The notes beneath the pieces were generated by a model. That model ran no database searches. It was not told where the DNA came from and saw nothing but the letters and a program-made list of their open reading frames with translations. Shown in pieces: positions 28,201 to 45,320 of a stretch of 64,000 nt of DNA (positions are counted from its first letter, which is position 1; every line of letters begins with the position of its first letter). The DNA is from Cyprinodon diabolis (lineage: Eukaryota; Chordata; Actinopteri; Cyprinodontiformes; Cyprinodontidae). A program made the position numbers and the translations under genes. The stretch lies in assembly GCA_030533445.1 (NCBI GenBank), contig CM060081.1, positions 33,740,111 through 33,804,110 on the forward strand, given 5' to 3'.

Positions 28201-30334
28201 TCTTCTAATAATCTTTTAAAGTTTTCAGAATAGCTGTGTGGGACGGGGTTGGGGTAAGGGCTATTCTGCAAGCCTAATGCTAGCTTCCTTTGTCCATTTA
28301 AAAAAAAAAATCTGGATGTTTGCTCTGAGTCATTGGGAGGTTTGAACATCAAATGATAATATAAAGTTGTTGCTTGGTTATGATTTGAATTCTTTGCAAA
28401 GGACTGTGTCAAAGGAGGGAAGTTAAAGCCCAGACAACAACCTCGATATAATATGTGTAGGGTTAGTCATTTAAATCAGTAAATTATGGCCTGAATGCTG
28501 TTACTAAACCATCATTTTTGTGCAGAAGTATGATTTTCTGCCTTAGCTGCAGAGTCTTGATTACTGTTTTGTCACTGTTCCTTTGATTGGACAGCGAACT
28601 GATTGTGTTTGTTTTAGGATCAGGATCAGGTCAACTTTCATTGTTTCCATTTGCCTCTACATGGTCTGATTTGTACCGTCAGCCGCTGAGCAGCTCCACC
28701 TTCTCAAAGGCAGTTCAGATGTTCCCCATCGACAGCTTTATCAAGTCAACAAATGTGCAGCTACCGACACATGTGAGCCTGTTTCCTTCATCCTCCGTCT
28801 CTCCCCATAACTCACTGCTCCTTTGCGTTTTCATAATCCCAACTTTTCTTCTGTCCTCTTTCCAAGGCGCCCACCCACCATCCTCCACATACCGGTGGTT
28901 TTCCTGATCTCCGCCCTCCTCTCTTTTTTACCTTCATCTTACACACACTCACACCCACGCTACCATATACATGCTCCTTTTCTCTCTGACAACGAAGCTT
29001 TAAAGCACTTTTGTCTAACTTTTATTATGTCTGCTTAATTTCTCCCTGCCTGCGTATCAGCTAGGTAAAGCTCAAACTGCAATTGCTTTGAACTCCTTTT
29101 AAGAAGAGAAACAGGGGAAATAAGGCAAGGAAAAGAAGGGAGGGAAGGGTGGATGGATGGATAAAGCAGATGAGGAAAGGTTGATTCACACAGCTGGCTC
29201 CCAGCTGTGTGTTTAGGCAGCATAAAAAAAACTTTGCAATCTTTAAAGAAGCCTTAGCCTAACTCCCAGTTATAAAAAGTCAAAAACTTGAATGTTTTTA
29301 TACTTTAAATGTATTTTTCTCTCTTCTAATTAATTAATCTTCCCCTTACCAAAACGTTCCAAAAAGTACATTAGCAGAAAATCCCTTCTTATTACAGCTA
29401 AACTTTGAGAGGGCACACCTTAATAGTAAACAGAAAAAAAAGGAATATAAAAAAAAAATATTCCAAGAGTCTAGGGTGGGCAGCCATATTTGTAGTGAGC
29501 CTGCTGCTGCTTACAGTATTATTATTTGCCATATAACAAATAACTGTAAACACAAGCAGAGAACAGAGGTAGATAACTACAGGCACACAATCTACCCCGC
29601 AAAAAGAAGATAAAGGGACTCTGGGAGATGGACATGGAGAGCAATGCATGTGTGTGGCTAAAAACCTAAATAAGACAGCAAGACAGAGACATGACATATG
29701 CATGCATTTGTGTGTTTATGTGTGCCTGTGTGTTTGTATTCGGTGTGTGGGAGAAACCGCAGCTTAGTCCCTGTAGAAGACATCGAGGTCTACAGGCCAC
29801 CAGATGAACACAGTGACCACAGTGCTGAGAGGCTCTCAGAGAGAGGAAACAAGAAGACATATAACAGCAATGACAGTTAAAAATTCAAACAGTCAGGACT
29901 AATTAGGAGAAGGCCCTGTCGAGTTAGGTCAAGCCTAATTTTCCTGCACTTAACTCAGAGAGATCTTTCCTGTGCAGGTGACTATAGACAGATGCAAAAT
30001 CAATGGACTGGAATACTATAAGAGCCTAGACGTCTGAGAAATACGTCTTAGAGTAGAAGTAGTTTTTACAACAAATTCTGCATACTCCTTATTGATTTAT
30101 CACTTTAGTCAACCTTCTTTAATATGGAGGACTTTTACATTATTTCTAAACCCAACTGAAGTAAAGCATTAGCATCAAGGTCAGCAATAACATCCACTGA
30201 AATGGCAAAATGTGACATTTCTCATATTTCAAGGTCATATTTCTATCACAAAGCCAAACCCAGTTGTGTTGCATTAGACCGCAAGAATAACTACAAACAA
30301 GTGATGTATCTACCACTGTATGTCAAACACAGGG
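25201..30334. other. Gene-free sequence
   Basis: The tract is AT-rich with no gene I can support. A possible reverse-transcriptase fragment is listed at 27,850-27,967. A short AT run lies at 26,145-26,165 and TG-rich sequence at 29,700-29,745. Confidence 0.6.
27850..27967 (+). mobile_element. Possible reverse-transcriptase fragment (YADD motif)
   Basis: The plus frame reads HVTYADDSLIFC followed by a stop; F/YADD followed by a hydrophobic strand is the catalytic motif of non-LTR reverse transcriptases. Only this short block is convincing, so chance cannot be excluded. Confidence 0.3.
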
Positions 30335-30513
30335 GAGTGTTGGCCGAGTGGATACAGCAGTTTGCTTGTGCTCTCAGAAGGTTGCAAGTACCCGGTACGA
30401 TCCCCACCGCCTTTACTCTCAGCAAAACCCTTAACCTCACACTGATCCCTAGGTGCCGCACAATGGCAGGCCACTTCTCTCCAAGCGTCTGGGTCAAATG
30501 CAGAGAGTGAATT
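30335..30513 (+). mobile_element. tRNA-derived SINE
   Basis: The head carries an A-box TGGCCGAGTGG (tRNA-Leu/Ser type) and about 45 nt later a B-box-like GGTACGATCCCC. The tail holds GGGTCAAATGCAGAGAGTGAATT, a sequence typical of fish SINE tails. It is directly abutted by another retroelement at 30,514. Confidence 0.7.
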
Positions 30514-30847
30514 TGGGCTGCTCAGTGGAGCAAGAAGGTTCTGGGTTTGATTCCTGGCCTTTCTGCATGGAGTTTGCATGTTCTCCCTGAGCATGCGTGG
30601 GTTCTCTCCAGGTACTCTGGCTTCCTCCCACAGTCCAAAAACATGACTGTTAGGGTTAATTGGCTTCTCTAAATTGTCCTTGAATGGTTTTTTGTCCCGT
30701 TTGTCTCTGTGTTGCCCTGCAATGGACTGGCAACCTGTCAAGGGTGTACCCCGCCTCTTGCCCATAGACAGCTGGAGATAGGCACCAGCACCCCAAGCGA
30801 CCCCACTCGGGATAAAGTATGTCAGATAATGGATGGATGGATGGATC
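30514..30847 (+). mobile_element. Short retroelement with (GGAT)n tail
   Basis: It contains AAGAAGGTTCTGGGTTTGAT, GGAGTTTGCATGTTCTCC, TGGACTGGCAACCTGTC and ATAGGCACCAGCACCCC, then a GGATGGATGGAT tail. This order is that of a very common teleost short interspersed element. The usual A-box-containing start is partly missing. A reverse-oriented copy lies at 34,067-34,430 and a 3' fragment at 31,648. Confidence 0.75.
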
Positions 30848-31647
30848 AAGTAGAACATTTTACACTGGGGTGGATTACAGCAGAATTGCCTAAGCAACTA
30901 GTTGTATGTCTTGTCCAATAATATCTCTTCACCAGCCTGCACCCAGAGTCTCTATGGTAAACACACTACATGTCGATCTGTGGCAGTGGTCCCACTGCTA
31001 CTATTACTTCTATGGTATTTGCTTATTAGTGTTGCCTTTAAAAAGTGCAAGTTGACAGCCCAGCAAAGACTTTGGCATTGTTAGTATACAGTTGGTCAAA
31101 TCTAAAAACACAGCAGCGTATATCCCCAAAGTGTGTTTAAGCATGCAACTTAAAAAAAATCTTTTCTGTTCTACATGGCAGATATTTGCAGACAAAACAC
31201 AACAGTTTACCTCAACATTAATTCTGTGATTCTTCTAAGCCTCCAAACTCTAAGTATTTCTCTTTATAGTTATTCTAATTTATGTTGAACCTTTAAAAAA
31301 AACACCTATTAGACCACTCTAGTTTAGCTCTCAAACTCCTTTTAAGGAAAACTTAATTCAGAATAATGCAAGGCAAGTGCTTTATTTCTAGGGAAAGAAG
31401 CAAAATTAGATGGTTTTATGCGGAAGATGGCAGTAATCAGAGAATACTGTAAAACTCTGACATACAACAGTTACAAGGATTAGTTCTGGTTTGTTATTAT
31501 AGGTACTGAATGACTAAACTTTAGAATAATCAATTAAAAGTGCCAACCTAACGAGACATTTATTTGCATGATAAAGTCTAATCTATGTGAAAAATTTATT
31601 CCTACATTTTCTTAAACTTGTTGCTTCTTTGTCCTGTGCTTCTGTAA

Positions 31648-31763
31648 GGCCCTGTCATGGACTGGCCAGTGACCAGCTTTAACACAATGACCAGCATCTC
31701 ACTTATTGGGGCCAGGCCTGTATCTTCTATACATCCATGGATGGATGGATGGATGGATGGATG
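31648..31763 (+). mobile_element. 3' fragment of the (ATGG)n-tailed retroelement
   Basis: It has CCTGTCATGGACTGGCCAGT and GGGGCCAGGCCTGTATC, then a clean ATGG repeat at 31,737-31,763. It matches the 3' end of the element at 30,514-30,847 in order, but is more diverged and truncated at 5'. Confidence 0.5.
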
Positions 31764-34066
31764 CTGCATGCATTAAATACCTAGAAACAAAATGAATTGT
31801 GTCTGCAAATAATGGAAATTGCTATATTTGGGTAAATTTACAGATTTCCCAGCAGCCTAAACACAAGTAAGTTTGTTTGTGTCCTTTTTTTCCTCCCATA
31901 TTCAGGGTTTGCCACTTTTTATAAACTCACCATCCAGTAAGTATATATTCATAGCTGTGTATGTCTGTGCATAGTTATAGAATAATCTCTCCATTTAACT
32001 TAACCAAACCACCACAAAAACAAAAGCACTATGAACTATCTGATCAGTTAGATATAACTTCTGCTAATAGTTTTCACATATAAAAATAATAATTGTTTGC
32101 TGGTATTAAGTACACATGTTTAAGAGGCTTCTTTAAGCAGAAAGAAAATCTCTGTTTGTTTGTTCATAGTTACCTTGTGAGATAAATGGTTCTAAAATTA
32201 ATGGCTGCTGAAGCATTTGTTGATGCAAAAGCGTGAGGACAAAATAATCTCTTTCATTCTGCTTGACATTTAATAAAACAAACTCATCGATTCACACACT
32301 GAAGCTGTTAGAACGATAGACTGTATGCTGAAATGTACATTTATCCTGTGTGGTCTTCCTCCAAACTACTGACTTCCTAACTAATATATTTCAGGAGTTT
32401 ACTTTAATACCCAGATGCTGGTAGGAAAAATGCATCTGGGCCAGCATTGGCTTTTAATTGTCTGGGATACCTGAGCCGATGTTTGGGTTTAACCAAGTGA
32501 CTCAGACGCACAAGCTACAGCACCCAGACACACATATGTAAACACGCACTTTCTCAGAACCAATGAAGGGATTGCTGTCAAAGTGGCAATTTAATTCACA
32601 GAGTGAGAGGGATGATTTCCAGCTGACCGTGAGAGTTTACAAACTAAACAAACAGAAAGCATGAAGACATGTATACACTTGAAGTTACGTCTTTTGAATC
32701 CATGGATTTACACTGGATTCACAAAATGTTAGGAAATCAAGCTATTGCTATGCTTTTCTTTAATACTGTAATGATGATATTGGTTAAAATCCCCATTTCC
32801 CCCACTTGTCTTTTTCTCTTGCTTTGTACATCATCATCTGGGTCTGTTTGTGTAATCATGGCACTATGAATTCTTCTAGCCCTTTGTACAACATTGTGTC
32901 TCACCATTTAACATTGTATTAAATAGTGAGATACTTTGATGCACTGCACAGGTCATGATTACATTGTTGTTGACTACAGTGCTCTATTGGCAAAAAAGAG
33001 CCGAGGAGGGAAGAGACTGAAAGACAGAAGGAAGCTCAAGGATGAAACTGATGGATACATTTATGATTCATCCTGATACATTAATTTGCCGTAACTCAAA
33101 ACAGCACAACACAGAAAGTTATTTCAAGGGTTGGGGAATTCATTTTATTTAGAATATATATGCAGTTTAACAAAAAAAACGTTTTAACGTTTAACTAGTG
33201 TAAGACATTGACTTTCCAAATCCGTTCCTTTAGGTGGTGGTAATATGCCTAAAGTGGGTTTGCCTGCACATAGAGGGGAAGAGGGAGTTGGCATGCCAAG
33301 CCTTGCAGGAGAGTAAATGTGCAACCTTTTTGACACATCAGTAACAGAAAAAATATGACAGCACTGCTTGTGGTTAGCACAAAGGAAAATCAAAATAAAA
33401 CCGTAATCACAATTTTGGTTAAAAAAAACACACAAAAAACAAATTGGAGCTTTGAGGTTTGGTAAAATTGATCAGACCTATTTATGGATCAGCAACTGGG
33501 TTTATCTAAGCCTTTGGAAATATCAACAACCACAGAACAAATAAAGAAATAACTTCTTACATTTTTCACTTTGGTGCATAAATTGGGTTGTTTTTTGGGG
33601 GCCAAAAGGACCCAATCAGGAATAACACAGTTTTTAGTATAGTAGAAGTTGTCGCAAAATGCATTCTATGTCCACAGACCTGTAGAGACCTTGTTGGTGC
33701 TTACATACAGAGACCATGTTGTATGGTGCACAATGTATAAGCCTGTTGTTGAACTACCTTTACACTCCAAACAGAAAAAGTTTAGTGTTTCATTGTTTTT
33801 TATTTGGACTTTTAACACAGATATGGCCACTTGGTTCTTCACCTCCACTGCACTCTAACTTACCAAATTGGTCCTTTGACTAATTCTGCTCCCAGAATAT
33901 CTGTAATCTCATCTATCTCAGCCAGTTTTTGATTTATTCATTGCACATTTGCTAAGAGGCATATTAATATGGGTAATAGAGAGCTGTATCAAAAGGTTTT
34001 GTTTAAATAGTACACTAGTACAAATATGAAAAAAGCAGTGGCACATTGAAAGACATTTTGAAAATT
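31764..34066. other. Gene-free sequence
   Basis: It is AT-rich with no supported gene, RNA or repeat boundary. Confidence 0.6.
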
Positions 34067-34430
34067 CATCCATCCATTTTCCGCCGTGGTTTTCCCTGCT
34101 GGGGTCGTCAAGGAGTGGTAGTGCCTAGCTGTCAATGGGCGAGAGGTGGGGTACACCCCGGTGAGATCGCCAGTCTATCTCAGGGCAACACAGAGACACA
34201 TAAAAGCACACAACCATTTGCACACTCATATCTAAGGAGAATTTAGAGAAGCCAATTTACCTAACAGTCATGCTATTTTTGGGGAGGAATCCAGCGTACC
34301 CAGAGAGAACCCACAAATGCACAGGAAGAACATGCAAACTCTGTACAGAAAGACCGGGGTGGGGAATCAAACCGCGAACCTTCTTGCTGCAAGGCGACAG
34401 TGCCACCCACTGCGTCACCGTGCAGTCCCA
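34067..34430 (-). mobile_element. Short retroelement with (CATC)n end, reverse copy
   Basis: On the minus strand it reads AGCAAGAAGGTTCGCGGTTT, GAGTTTGCATGTTCTTCCTG and GGGTGTACCCCACCTC, ending in GGATGGATGAAT. It is the same family as 30,514-30,847 in opposite orientation, and keeps the 5' part that the other copy lacks. Confidence 0.75.
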
Positions 34431-35426
34431 TTTGAAAAATCATGGGGGAAAAAGTGTGAAATATGAATTTAACCAAAGAGACCAAAAAGTCACGCCTTTG
34501 AATCAGTGACCCAATTTTTTTTGTTGTTCTTTTTGTACATAATCGTCAACATATAACCTTGTTTTACTCATTAAACCAACAATATTAAAAAACATTATAT
34601 TCAAATTAAGGTGAAATTTAGGATGCAACATAAGAACCGGTCTTAACCCTTGTGTCTGAATCAGTGTAGTATAGTTTAGTTACCCTCGTACTGTCTTTTT
34701 TATCATTGTGCAGAAATGCAATTAAACATATAGAGGCAAGAGTCTGTTGTAGGTCACATGATGGTATTTTAGTTCCAGCATCTTACAGTCTGTTTAATGG
34801 TGAGCTTGCTTGGAATTCCAAACCTGGGCATGTTGCCAGATGCCTTCAATCTCCTCCAATCTAAGACTTGTTTTTGCATAGTGGAACTAATGCAAATCAT
34901 ATTCCTCCGATATCTCTTTTAATGCCCTTCCAGACTCATAAACTGCTTCAGAGTTCACTGTCACATCATCAGTAAGCAGCCCATCAAAAGGAAAGCTTAG
35001 GATTTAAAAAAGAAAAACCTCTTTCAAAAAGAGTTTCCATCTTATCGTGTGCATCTAATTTAATTTTAGCAATTTTAAGCAGAATCATTTGTTTGGATGT
35101 CCCGTTTTTTTTTTATCTTTATAAAGCACATTTCAAAAGTATTATATATCCAAACACAAATATGAAAGAAATACAAGCACACTTTCATTGTGTCTTTTTT
35201 CCCCCCACAATACTTTATATTCTATTGACCACTTTTGTCTGAATTCATGACGCAGGTTTTTAAAAATTTAAGATTTCTTAGATTAATCTAGTATGTTTTA
35301 TTGTTCCAAATTGAGCAAAAACAAAGTTAAAATGTAAAGGTTTAATGTGAAGTGTGAACTGAGGTTTGGGTTACAGAGTGGCCTTCCACAATCAGTGGAA
35401 GTGAAGCAAATAGTGTGAGTGTGTTT

Positions 35427-35448
35427 TGTGTGTGTGTGTGTGTGTGTG
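35427..35448. repeat. (TG)11 microsatellite
   Basis: It is an uninterrupted TG dinucleotide run. Confidence 0.9.
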
Positions 35449-35626
35449 AGTGGAGTGGGTGTACATTTGTGTGTCAGTGAGTGTCTCAAGTTCCCACCAA
35501 AGCTGTAATTAAGTGGCATTAGCATTACTAAAAGGCAACAAATCAGCTAATCAGGAGGCCGTTAACTAGAGGGGGGAGGAGCTCAACTCCCCCGTCCTTG
35601 CCTGCTCTAAACATACACATAGACTC

Positions 35627-36246
35627 AGGCCCCGTCCACACGAAGCCGAACCCTGGCCTAAACGCACAAATTTTTCACCAAACCAGCCTCTCATCCATAC
35701 GAAGCCGGCGTTTCGGGGGTCTGTAAACGATCTTTTTTTTATCAGGCCTTCAGAGTGGGAAGATTTTGAAACGCCGTTTTCGCGTTTCCATCTTTAAGCT
35801 CTAACCGCGTTTTTTTTTTTTACATGCATGCGTCATAGCGTTGCCTCTAAACACGCATGCGCGACACAGTATCACCACAACAATGGCGCCGTACTGTGTT
35901 GAATGGTTGCTGCTAATGCTACTCACCCTGCTGTCGGGCTTACAACAGAATCTTCTTCTTCTGGAATATCTCCAGGAAGAACAGAGCAATATCGACGACA
36001 TAGTTCAGCACCTGAATTTGACTGAACCACGAAAATGGACCCGCAGGGCAACCATGTATAAATATTAGTGCGCATGCCCAACATTTTGTCGCCTATTTTT
36101 GCTTTGGCACCACAGCGCCACTTTTTGCAGCGTTTTCATGCATTCGTGTGGACGATCACATTTATTTTACGTCTCCGTCTTTACGACAAACGTTCTGGAA
36201 AATATTAGCATTTCGTGTTCGTTTTGACTTCGTGTGGACGGGGCCT
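35627..36246. mobile_element. 620-bp inverted-repeat DNA element, unclassified
   Basis: The ends are inverted repeats: AGGCCCCGTCCACACGAAGC at the left and the reverse of CTTCGTGTGGACGGGGCCT at the right. Inside are further inverted GC-rich segments (AAACGCCG and CGTTTCC types). I cannot see a clear target-site duplication, so the superfamily is open. A short frame at 35,883-36,068 (61 codons, Kozak-like ACAACAATGG) starts MAPYCVEWLLLMLL; it may be a remnant of a transposase or captured exon. Confidence 0.7.
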
Positions 36247-37339
36247 AAGAAGTGTGGCTCATTTAAGTGTCATTTCACTTTTACTTGGACAGATTGGCCC
36301 TCAAGTGAAAAATGCACTAAATTCAGTCAAACTGTAATAATCTGAAATAATATTAACTCAAAAGAGCCAAACTTCAACCTTTTGGAGTTTACATTCTTAA
36401 AAAAAACAGCAAAAGTTTTGTAGAGAACTACATTTAGATCTAAGACTGTACGCCTCATCAAAAGTGTGATGCTTAAGTAATGTTAAGTAAGATAGAAGGT
36501 TTAAGTGATTCCTGATGTGGCATTTATATGTCTACTAGACAGGCTAGTAAGAGTATATAAAAAAAAATCTACTGGATCAAATTTTAAATACAGCTATTTT
36601 TCAGGTTTACACTGAGTGGATTACATAAGAGAAAATATCCAGTAACCCGCACTTGTATGGACAACAATGCTTTGTGGAGTACAGAATTAAGAGGGGAATG
36701 GGCGGAGACGTTTAAGTTGATATGAGAAAACAGTAGCTCTGATTAACACTCATTTCAAACCAATGACTTCTGAATGTGAATTCTGAATGCACAATATGTT
36801 AAACCACAAAGCCTATCGGCTACAAAGACAGACACCAAGCAAAGTTCATCAGAAAAAACACGGGGACGTATTTTGGGGGTTAGTGGAGAAATATCCCTTG
36901 CACTTTTCAAACGTCCATTTTGGTCCCCTGTATGTTTTACTGTCGAAAAAACTGTTATGCTACAGTACACAGAAATCGTCAAGCACTAGGACCAAGGTGA
37001 AAAGCGCATCTCAATCTAAAGCCTGCTTCCCTGAGTTTAGACCGCCTATAAGCTCCTGATTGCCCTCCCCTTTTCTTGTGTGATTGGCTGTCACTCCTTA
37101 AAAGCTCACTTTACAAACATCTGATGCACCACTGAATCAGGTCTGTGATTGGATGGTCAATCACGCTGAATTTAATGATCTTAAAAAATACCTGCTACAG
37201 CTAAATGAGTATTATTGCAGACCTCCGATTCTTTTGTGTTCACACACATCTATTTTCTGATGGCCAGTTGGAGCAGAAAAATGTCTCAAAAAAATGAATC
37301 TATAATCTTAAAGATGAAGTGTTTACCGCACACAACCCA
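36247..37339. other. Gene-free sequence
   Basis: A less AT-rich stretch lies at 36,650-37,090, but it has no recognisable ORF or repeat ends. Confidence 0.55.
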
Positions 37340-37452
37340 TGTATGGAGGCCTTATTCCTTGACGCGGGCGACCAGGGTTCGAATCCAGCCTGTGGACCTT
37401 TCCCCGCATGTCTCTCCCCCTCTCTCCTACAGCCTTGCCTACTGTGCATAAA
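37340..37452 (+). mobile_element. SINE fragment
   Basis: It has a B-box-like GGGTTCGAATCCAGCC followed by CCCCGCATGTCTCTCCCCCT and a short A-rich end. This matches the body of a tRNA-headed SINE frequent in percomorph fishes. The A-box half is degenerate, so it is not a tRNA gene. Confidence 0.6.
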
Positions 37453-41945
<4,493 letters not shown>

Positions 41946-42911
41946 TTTGTGGTTATATACCGTATTCCAATCTATATAAGAAATTGGTCATTATAGGATA
42001 GACTCTTTATCAAACACATGTTCGCAATCCATAGAATATCTTAGCTGCTACGCTCTGTCAGTGTCAGTGGAAAGAAGGTGTGGGAAAGGGGAGTTAAGTC
42101 AACAGCAGTAAATATAATCTGATATGATTTTCATACACAGTAGACAGCTGACAGAGCGAAATTACCACTTGTGATGCTAAGAAAGGAAATGCTAAAGGGG
42201 AAAATTGAAACGTAAATATTTCTGGTCCTTTTTTGTTTGATATGTTGAGGCTCATCTGCTGTATGTCGGTCTAAAGCTACAAATACCCCCGAATCAATAA
42301 ATGAAGCCCCTAAATCACGTGGATACAACAGAAGTCAGCACTGTGTTATAACAAAACCATAGGGACTATCATCATGTCATCGTCAGCATGAATGCAGCAA
42401 ACTCAAATAGGATAGAAAAGGACTCTTCAGATTCCTTGGCCATTACTCAGAGCAAAAAGAAAGCTTAGGAAGGAGGTAAACCGCAGCACAAGCAAGTGAA
42501 AGAAGGAGGGAGGCTGACAAAAACACACAGGGAGCTAAGCAGAGCTTCAATGTCAATAGGGGAGATCATGGATGCCAGTAGGGGGCTCAGCCTTCTGCAC
42601 AATAGACCCCCAACTGAGCCAAGACCCTTAATACCCATACTCCCATTTCACACATCTTCTCAGTGCAACCATGCAGCTCATTCCCCACCAACTTCCCCCA
42701 ACATACCACCACCACCTCTGTACTCTGGTTGTGCCCTGATTGCAGCAAGCTGACAATAGCGTGAATCTCCTACTGGTTCAACTGGGGGCTGTCCAGGGCC
42801 CCACACAGGGAACATCAGGATACCTTGTCTTTGTGTATTGTAAGACAATAGTTACATCTCAGGAACGGCAGTAAAAGCTTCCTCCATCCTGGCAGGAAGC
42901 TGTTAATTATT

Positions 42912-42964
42912 ACACCGGCATCAGGTGTCAGTGTTAAATGGATCATTATCATCTGATCTAAGGT
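42912..42964 (+). repeat. 53-bp inverted duplication, arm A
   Basis: This arm begins ACACCGGCATCAGGTGTCAG and ends CATCTGATCTAAGGT. Its reverse complement is present at 47,505-47,557 with a single mismatch. Homology stops abruptly on both sides. It contains the internal palindrome ACACC(N7)GGTGT. Confidence 0.9.
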
Positions 42965-43957
42965 GGAGCGTGGAACAGATAATGAGGCTTTGTGTTAAAA
43001 TCAGAGCTACAAGCAAACACTTGTGCTGCAGTTGAAATTAGGATTTCAGCTTCTTCATAGACAACTCTTAGGAGATTTCAACAAACAGATGCGCTCAGCA
43101 CTGATAAATATGACAATACTCCAACGTGAAAATATGCCTCCGGTGTAAAATACTATGAAAAACTTAGAAATATAATTTATGTACATTTAAGTGCCTGTAG
43201 AAAACAAATACCTCAATATCTTGGGTAAACTTTAGGGAATTCTGTCTGGGATCCAAAAAAAGGGTAGGGCTTTATGAAGTAATATAGTTAACAGCAAAGT
43301 GAGGTGAGTCAACAAAGACATTATTTATAGAAAAAAAACTGAGCTGTATGCAAAAAAAAAAAATACATTCGGCTCTAAAAAAATGTCAATTAAATCAGCT
43401 TTTTTGGTTATTTCTTTTTAATACATATTGCATTAGTTCCTGAGGGGCTTTATCGACCAACTAGTCTTCAGTCATGGTCTAGGTTAGCTCTTTTAGCCTC
43501 TCAGCTCTGATACTGGCCTCCACTCAAGCAGACCCCTCCTCCATTTACAAGGCACTTCAGAAGTCAGCTGGTTGCTAGACAATGTGCTTGGTTATGTGGG
43601 TTATGTAAAGACCCTCCTGCACACAAAAGCCAATGTGGGTCCCTGTTATGTGCCGCTCTTCAGAGCCCCGGGTCAGTTAGCAGGAGAGCTCTGGTCCTAA
43701 CACTCCAAGTTTGAAACGTTTGCTCTCCAGAGGATTTCAGGACACGGAAGGGGAGGCGGATAAGCTTTTATGTGGCTCTTGTATTCTTGTTATGGTTTGC
43801 ACAAGACTTTTTTTTTTATCTTAAATTTTGCATTTAAAATACAAAAAATCTTTTTCATCTATCAATATGCTCTATCCAGAAATCCTCAAGTGGAAACGTC
43901 TTAGTTTCACCTGTTTAATTTCGTAAAAAAAATCTTCTTTAAGGAACCTTTGGCCAT

Positions 43958-44031
43958 CCGATTATTAATCGATTAATCGAAAAAATTATCGACAGATTAA
44001 CTGATTCACGAAATAATCGTTAGTTGTAGCC
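43958..44031. repeat. Fragment of an ATCGATTAATCG-type transposon end
   Basis: CCGATTATTAATCGATTAAT, then GACAGATTAACTGATT and AATAATCGTTAGTTGTAGCC, match the subterminal region of widespread vertebrate DNA-transposon-derived repeats. The terminal CAGGG/CCCTA sequence is missing, so it is a fragment. Confidence 0.5.
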
Positions 44032-45031
44032 ATTCTGTCATGTGACCTGATCTTCTTGTTCCTTATTGACCTGTCCATTTATGGATATAGATATTTATCA
44101 TCTAATTTAACACTAGTAAGAGATCTAAGAGCTCTTAATATAGGACAAAAAGGAGAAACACAATTTTAAACTTTTACCCCCCCCCCCCCAAAAAAAATTT
44201 CCAGCTTCAGGGAAACAAAGAAATAAGAAACCAACACATTTGTCAGCACTTAAAATGACATGAATCATAAAAACTCTAGCCTGTCAGACTTTTAATGTGA
44301 CAATGAACCATAGACAGATCTAAGAAGCTGTCTGAGAGGTTCATAAAGAAGACTGTAGCAACATAGGACTGTTTAGAGACATAATTACATCTTAAAATAA
44401 TTTGAAATCACAGCAGAATACTGTACAAAAAAAAACAGGCCACAAGTGAGGGACAACTGCCAACATGCCCAGTTCTGGCTGTCAAAGCATTTTTTCCCTT
44501 AAAGCAGACTGTAAGATGTTTAAGAAGTATCAAAAATGTTCTCCTGCACACTTCAACGGGTTCCAGAACAAACAGAAAGAAATTATACAATTGTAGCTGA
44601 CATTAGATTTGTGCAAAGAGAAAATGTTTGCTTTCTAAGAAAATAATAAAGGGCAGACATGTCTCATAAAGAACAAGTATTTAGGGTGACAAGCAAAGAC
44701 TGACAAAGTTGAGAAAACATGCAGAAACAATTGGTTAACTTTAATAAGTTTAATAAAGTATTAGAATGTGACTCAGTTGCCTATTCCTAATGGAACAGGT
44801 GTATAAAAATGTTGAGCTGAACTTCCCTTTTAAAGTGAAATAAATTTGATTTATATTCAGGGTTCATTTTCAATAAGTCTAACATCAAAATCCAATCCAA
44901 CATGGCTGCTCATGTAAAACTAACAACTGCAGTAATAACCTGTTTTTAATTGTGTTGCTTTCTATTTCTTTATAGCCATTGTGGTTGTTTACAACATCTA
45001 TGTGTGAACATGCTGCTCTAGTATCTAAAAG

Positions 45032-45320
45032 CACACTGTAAAAAATAAAATCTAAATTAGTTAGTTTTTTCTTTAAATATGTCCATATTTTCTTGAATTG
45101 AAGAGGTGCATGAGACACTTTGCTAATGGAATGAGACCAGTTACATTTAAAATAAGAGAAAACTATTGCATGGTCTCATTTCAACTGCATAATATCTATC
45201 TTATTTAGCAAAAATACTTATTTACTTATTTATAATACTTATTTACCTACTCAAATTAAGGGTAAATGCACCTTTTTTAATACGGTTTAACTTTTTTCTA
45301 GATCACTTTTGCAGTGCAGA
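45032..45320 (+). repeat. Short interspersed repeat, second copy of the 21.9-kb family
   Basis: It starts CACACTGTAAAAAATAAAAT and ends CACTTTTGCAGTGCAG, so the ends are imperfect inverted repeats. Blocks such as GAGACACTTTG, ATTGCATGGTCT and CTATCTTATTTAG align with the minus strand of 21,920-22,163. It is non-coding and MITE-like. Confidence 0.6.

Larger units (their letters stand above)
41946..45031. other. Gene-free sequence containing short repeats
   Basis: No gene is supported. It contains the 53-bp inverted-duplication arm at 42,912-42,964 and a repeat fragment at 43,958-44,031. A poly-C run lies near 44,179. Confidence 0.55.

Noticed and set aside
30335..37452. tRNA-like A- and B-boxes as possible tRNA genes
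   Set aside because: No cloverleaf can be completed and the flanks match SINE bodies and tails.
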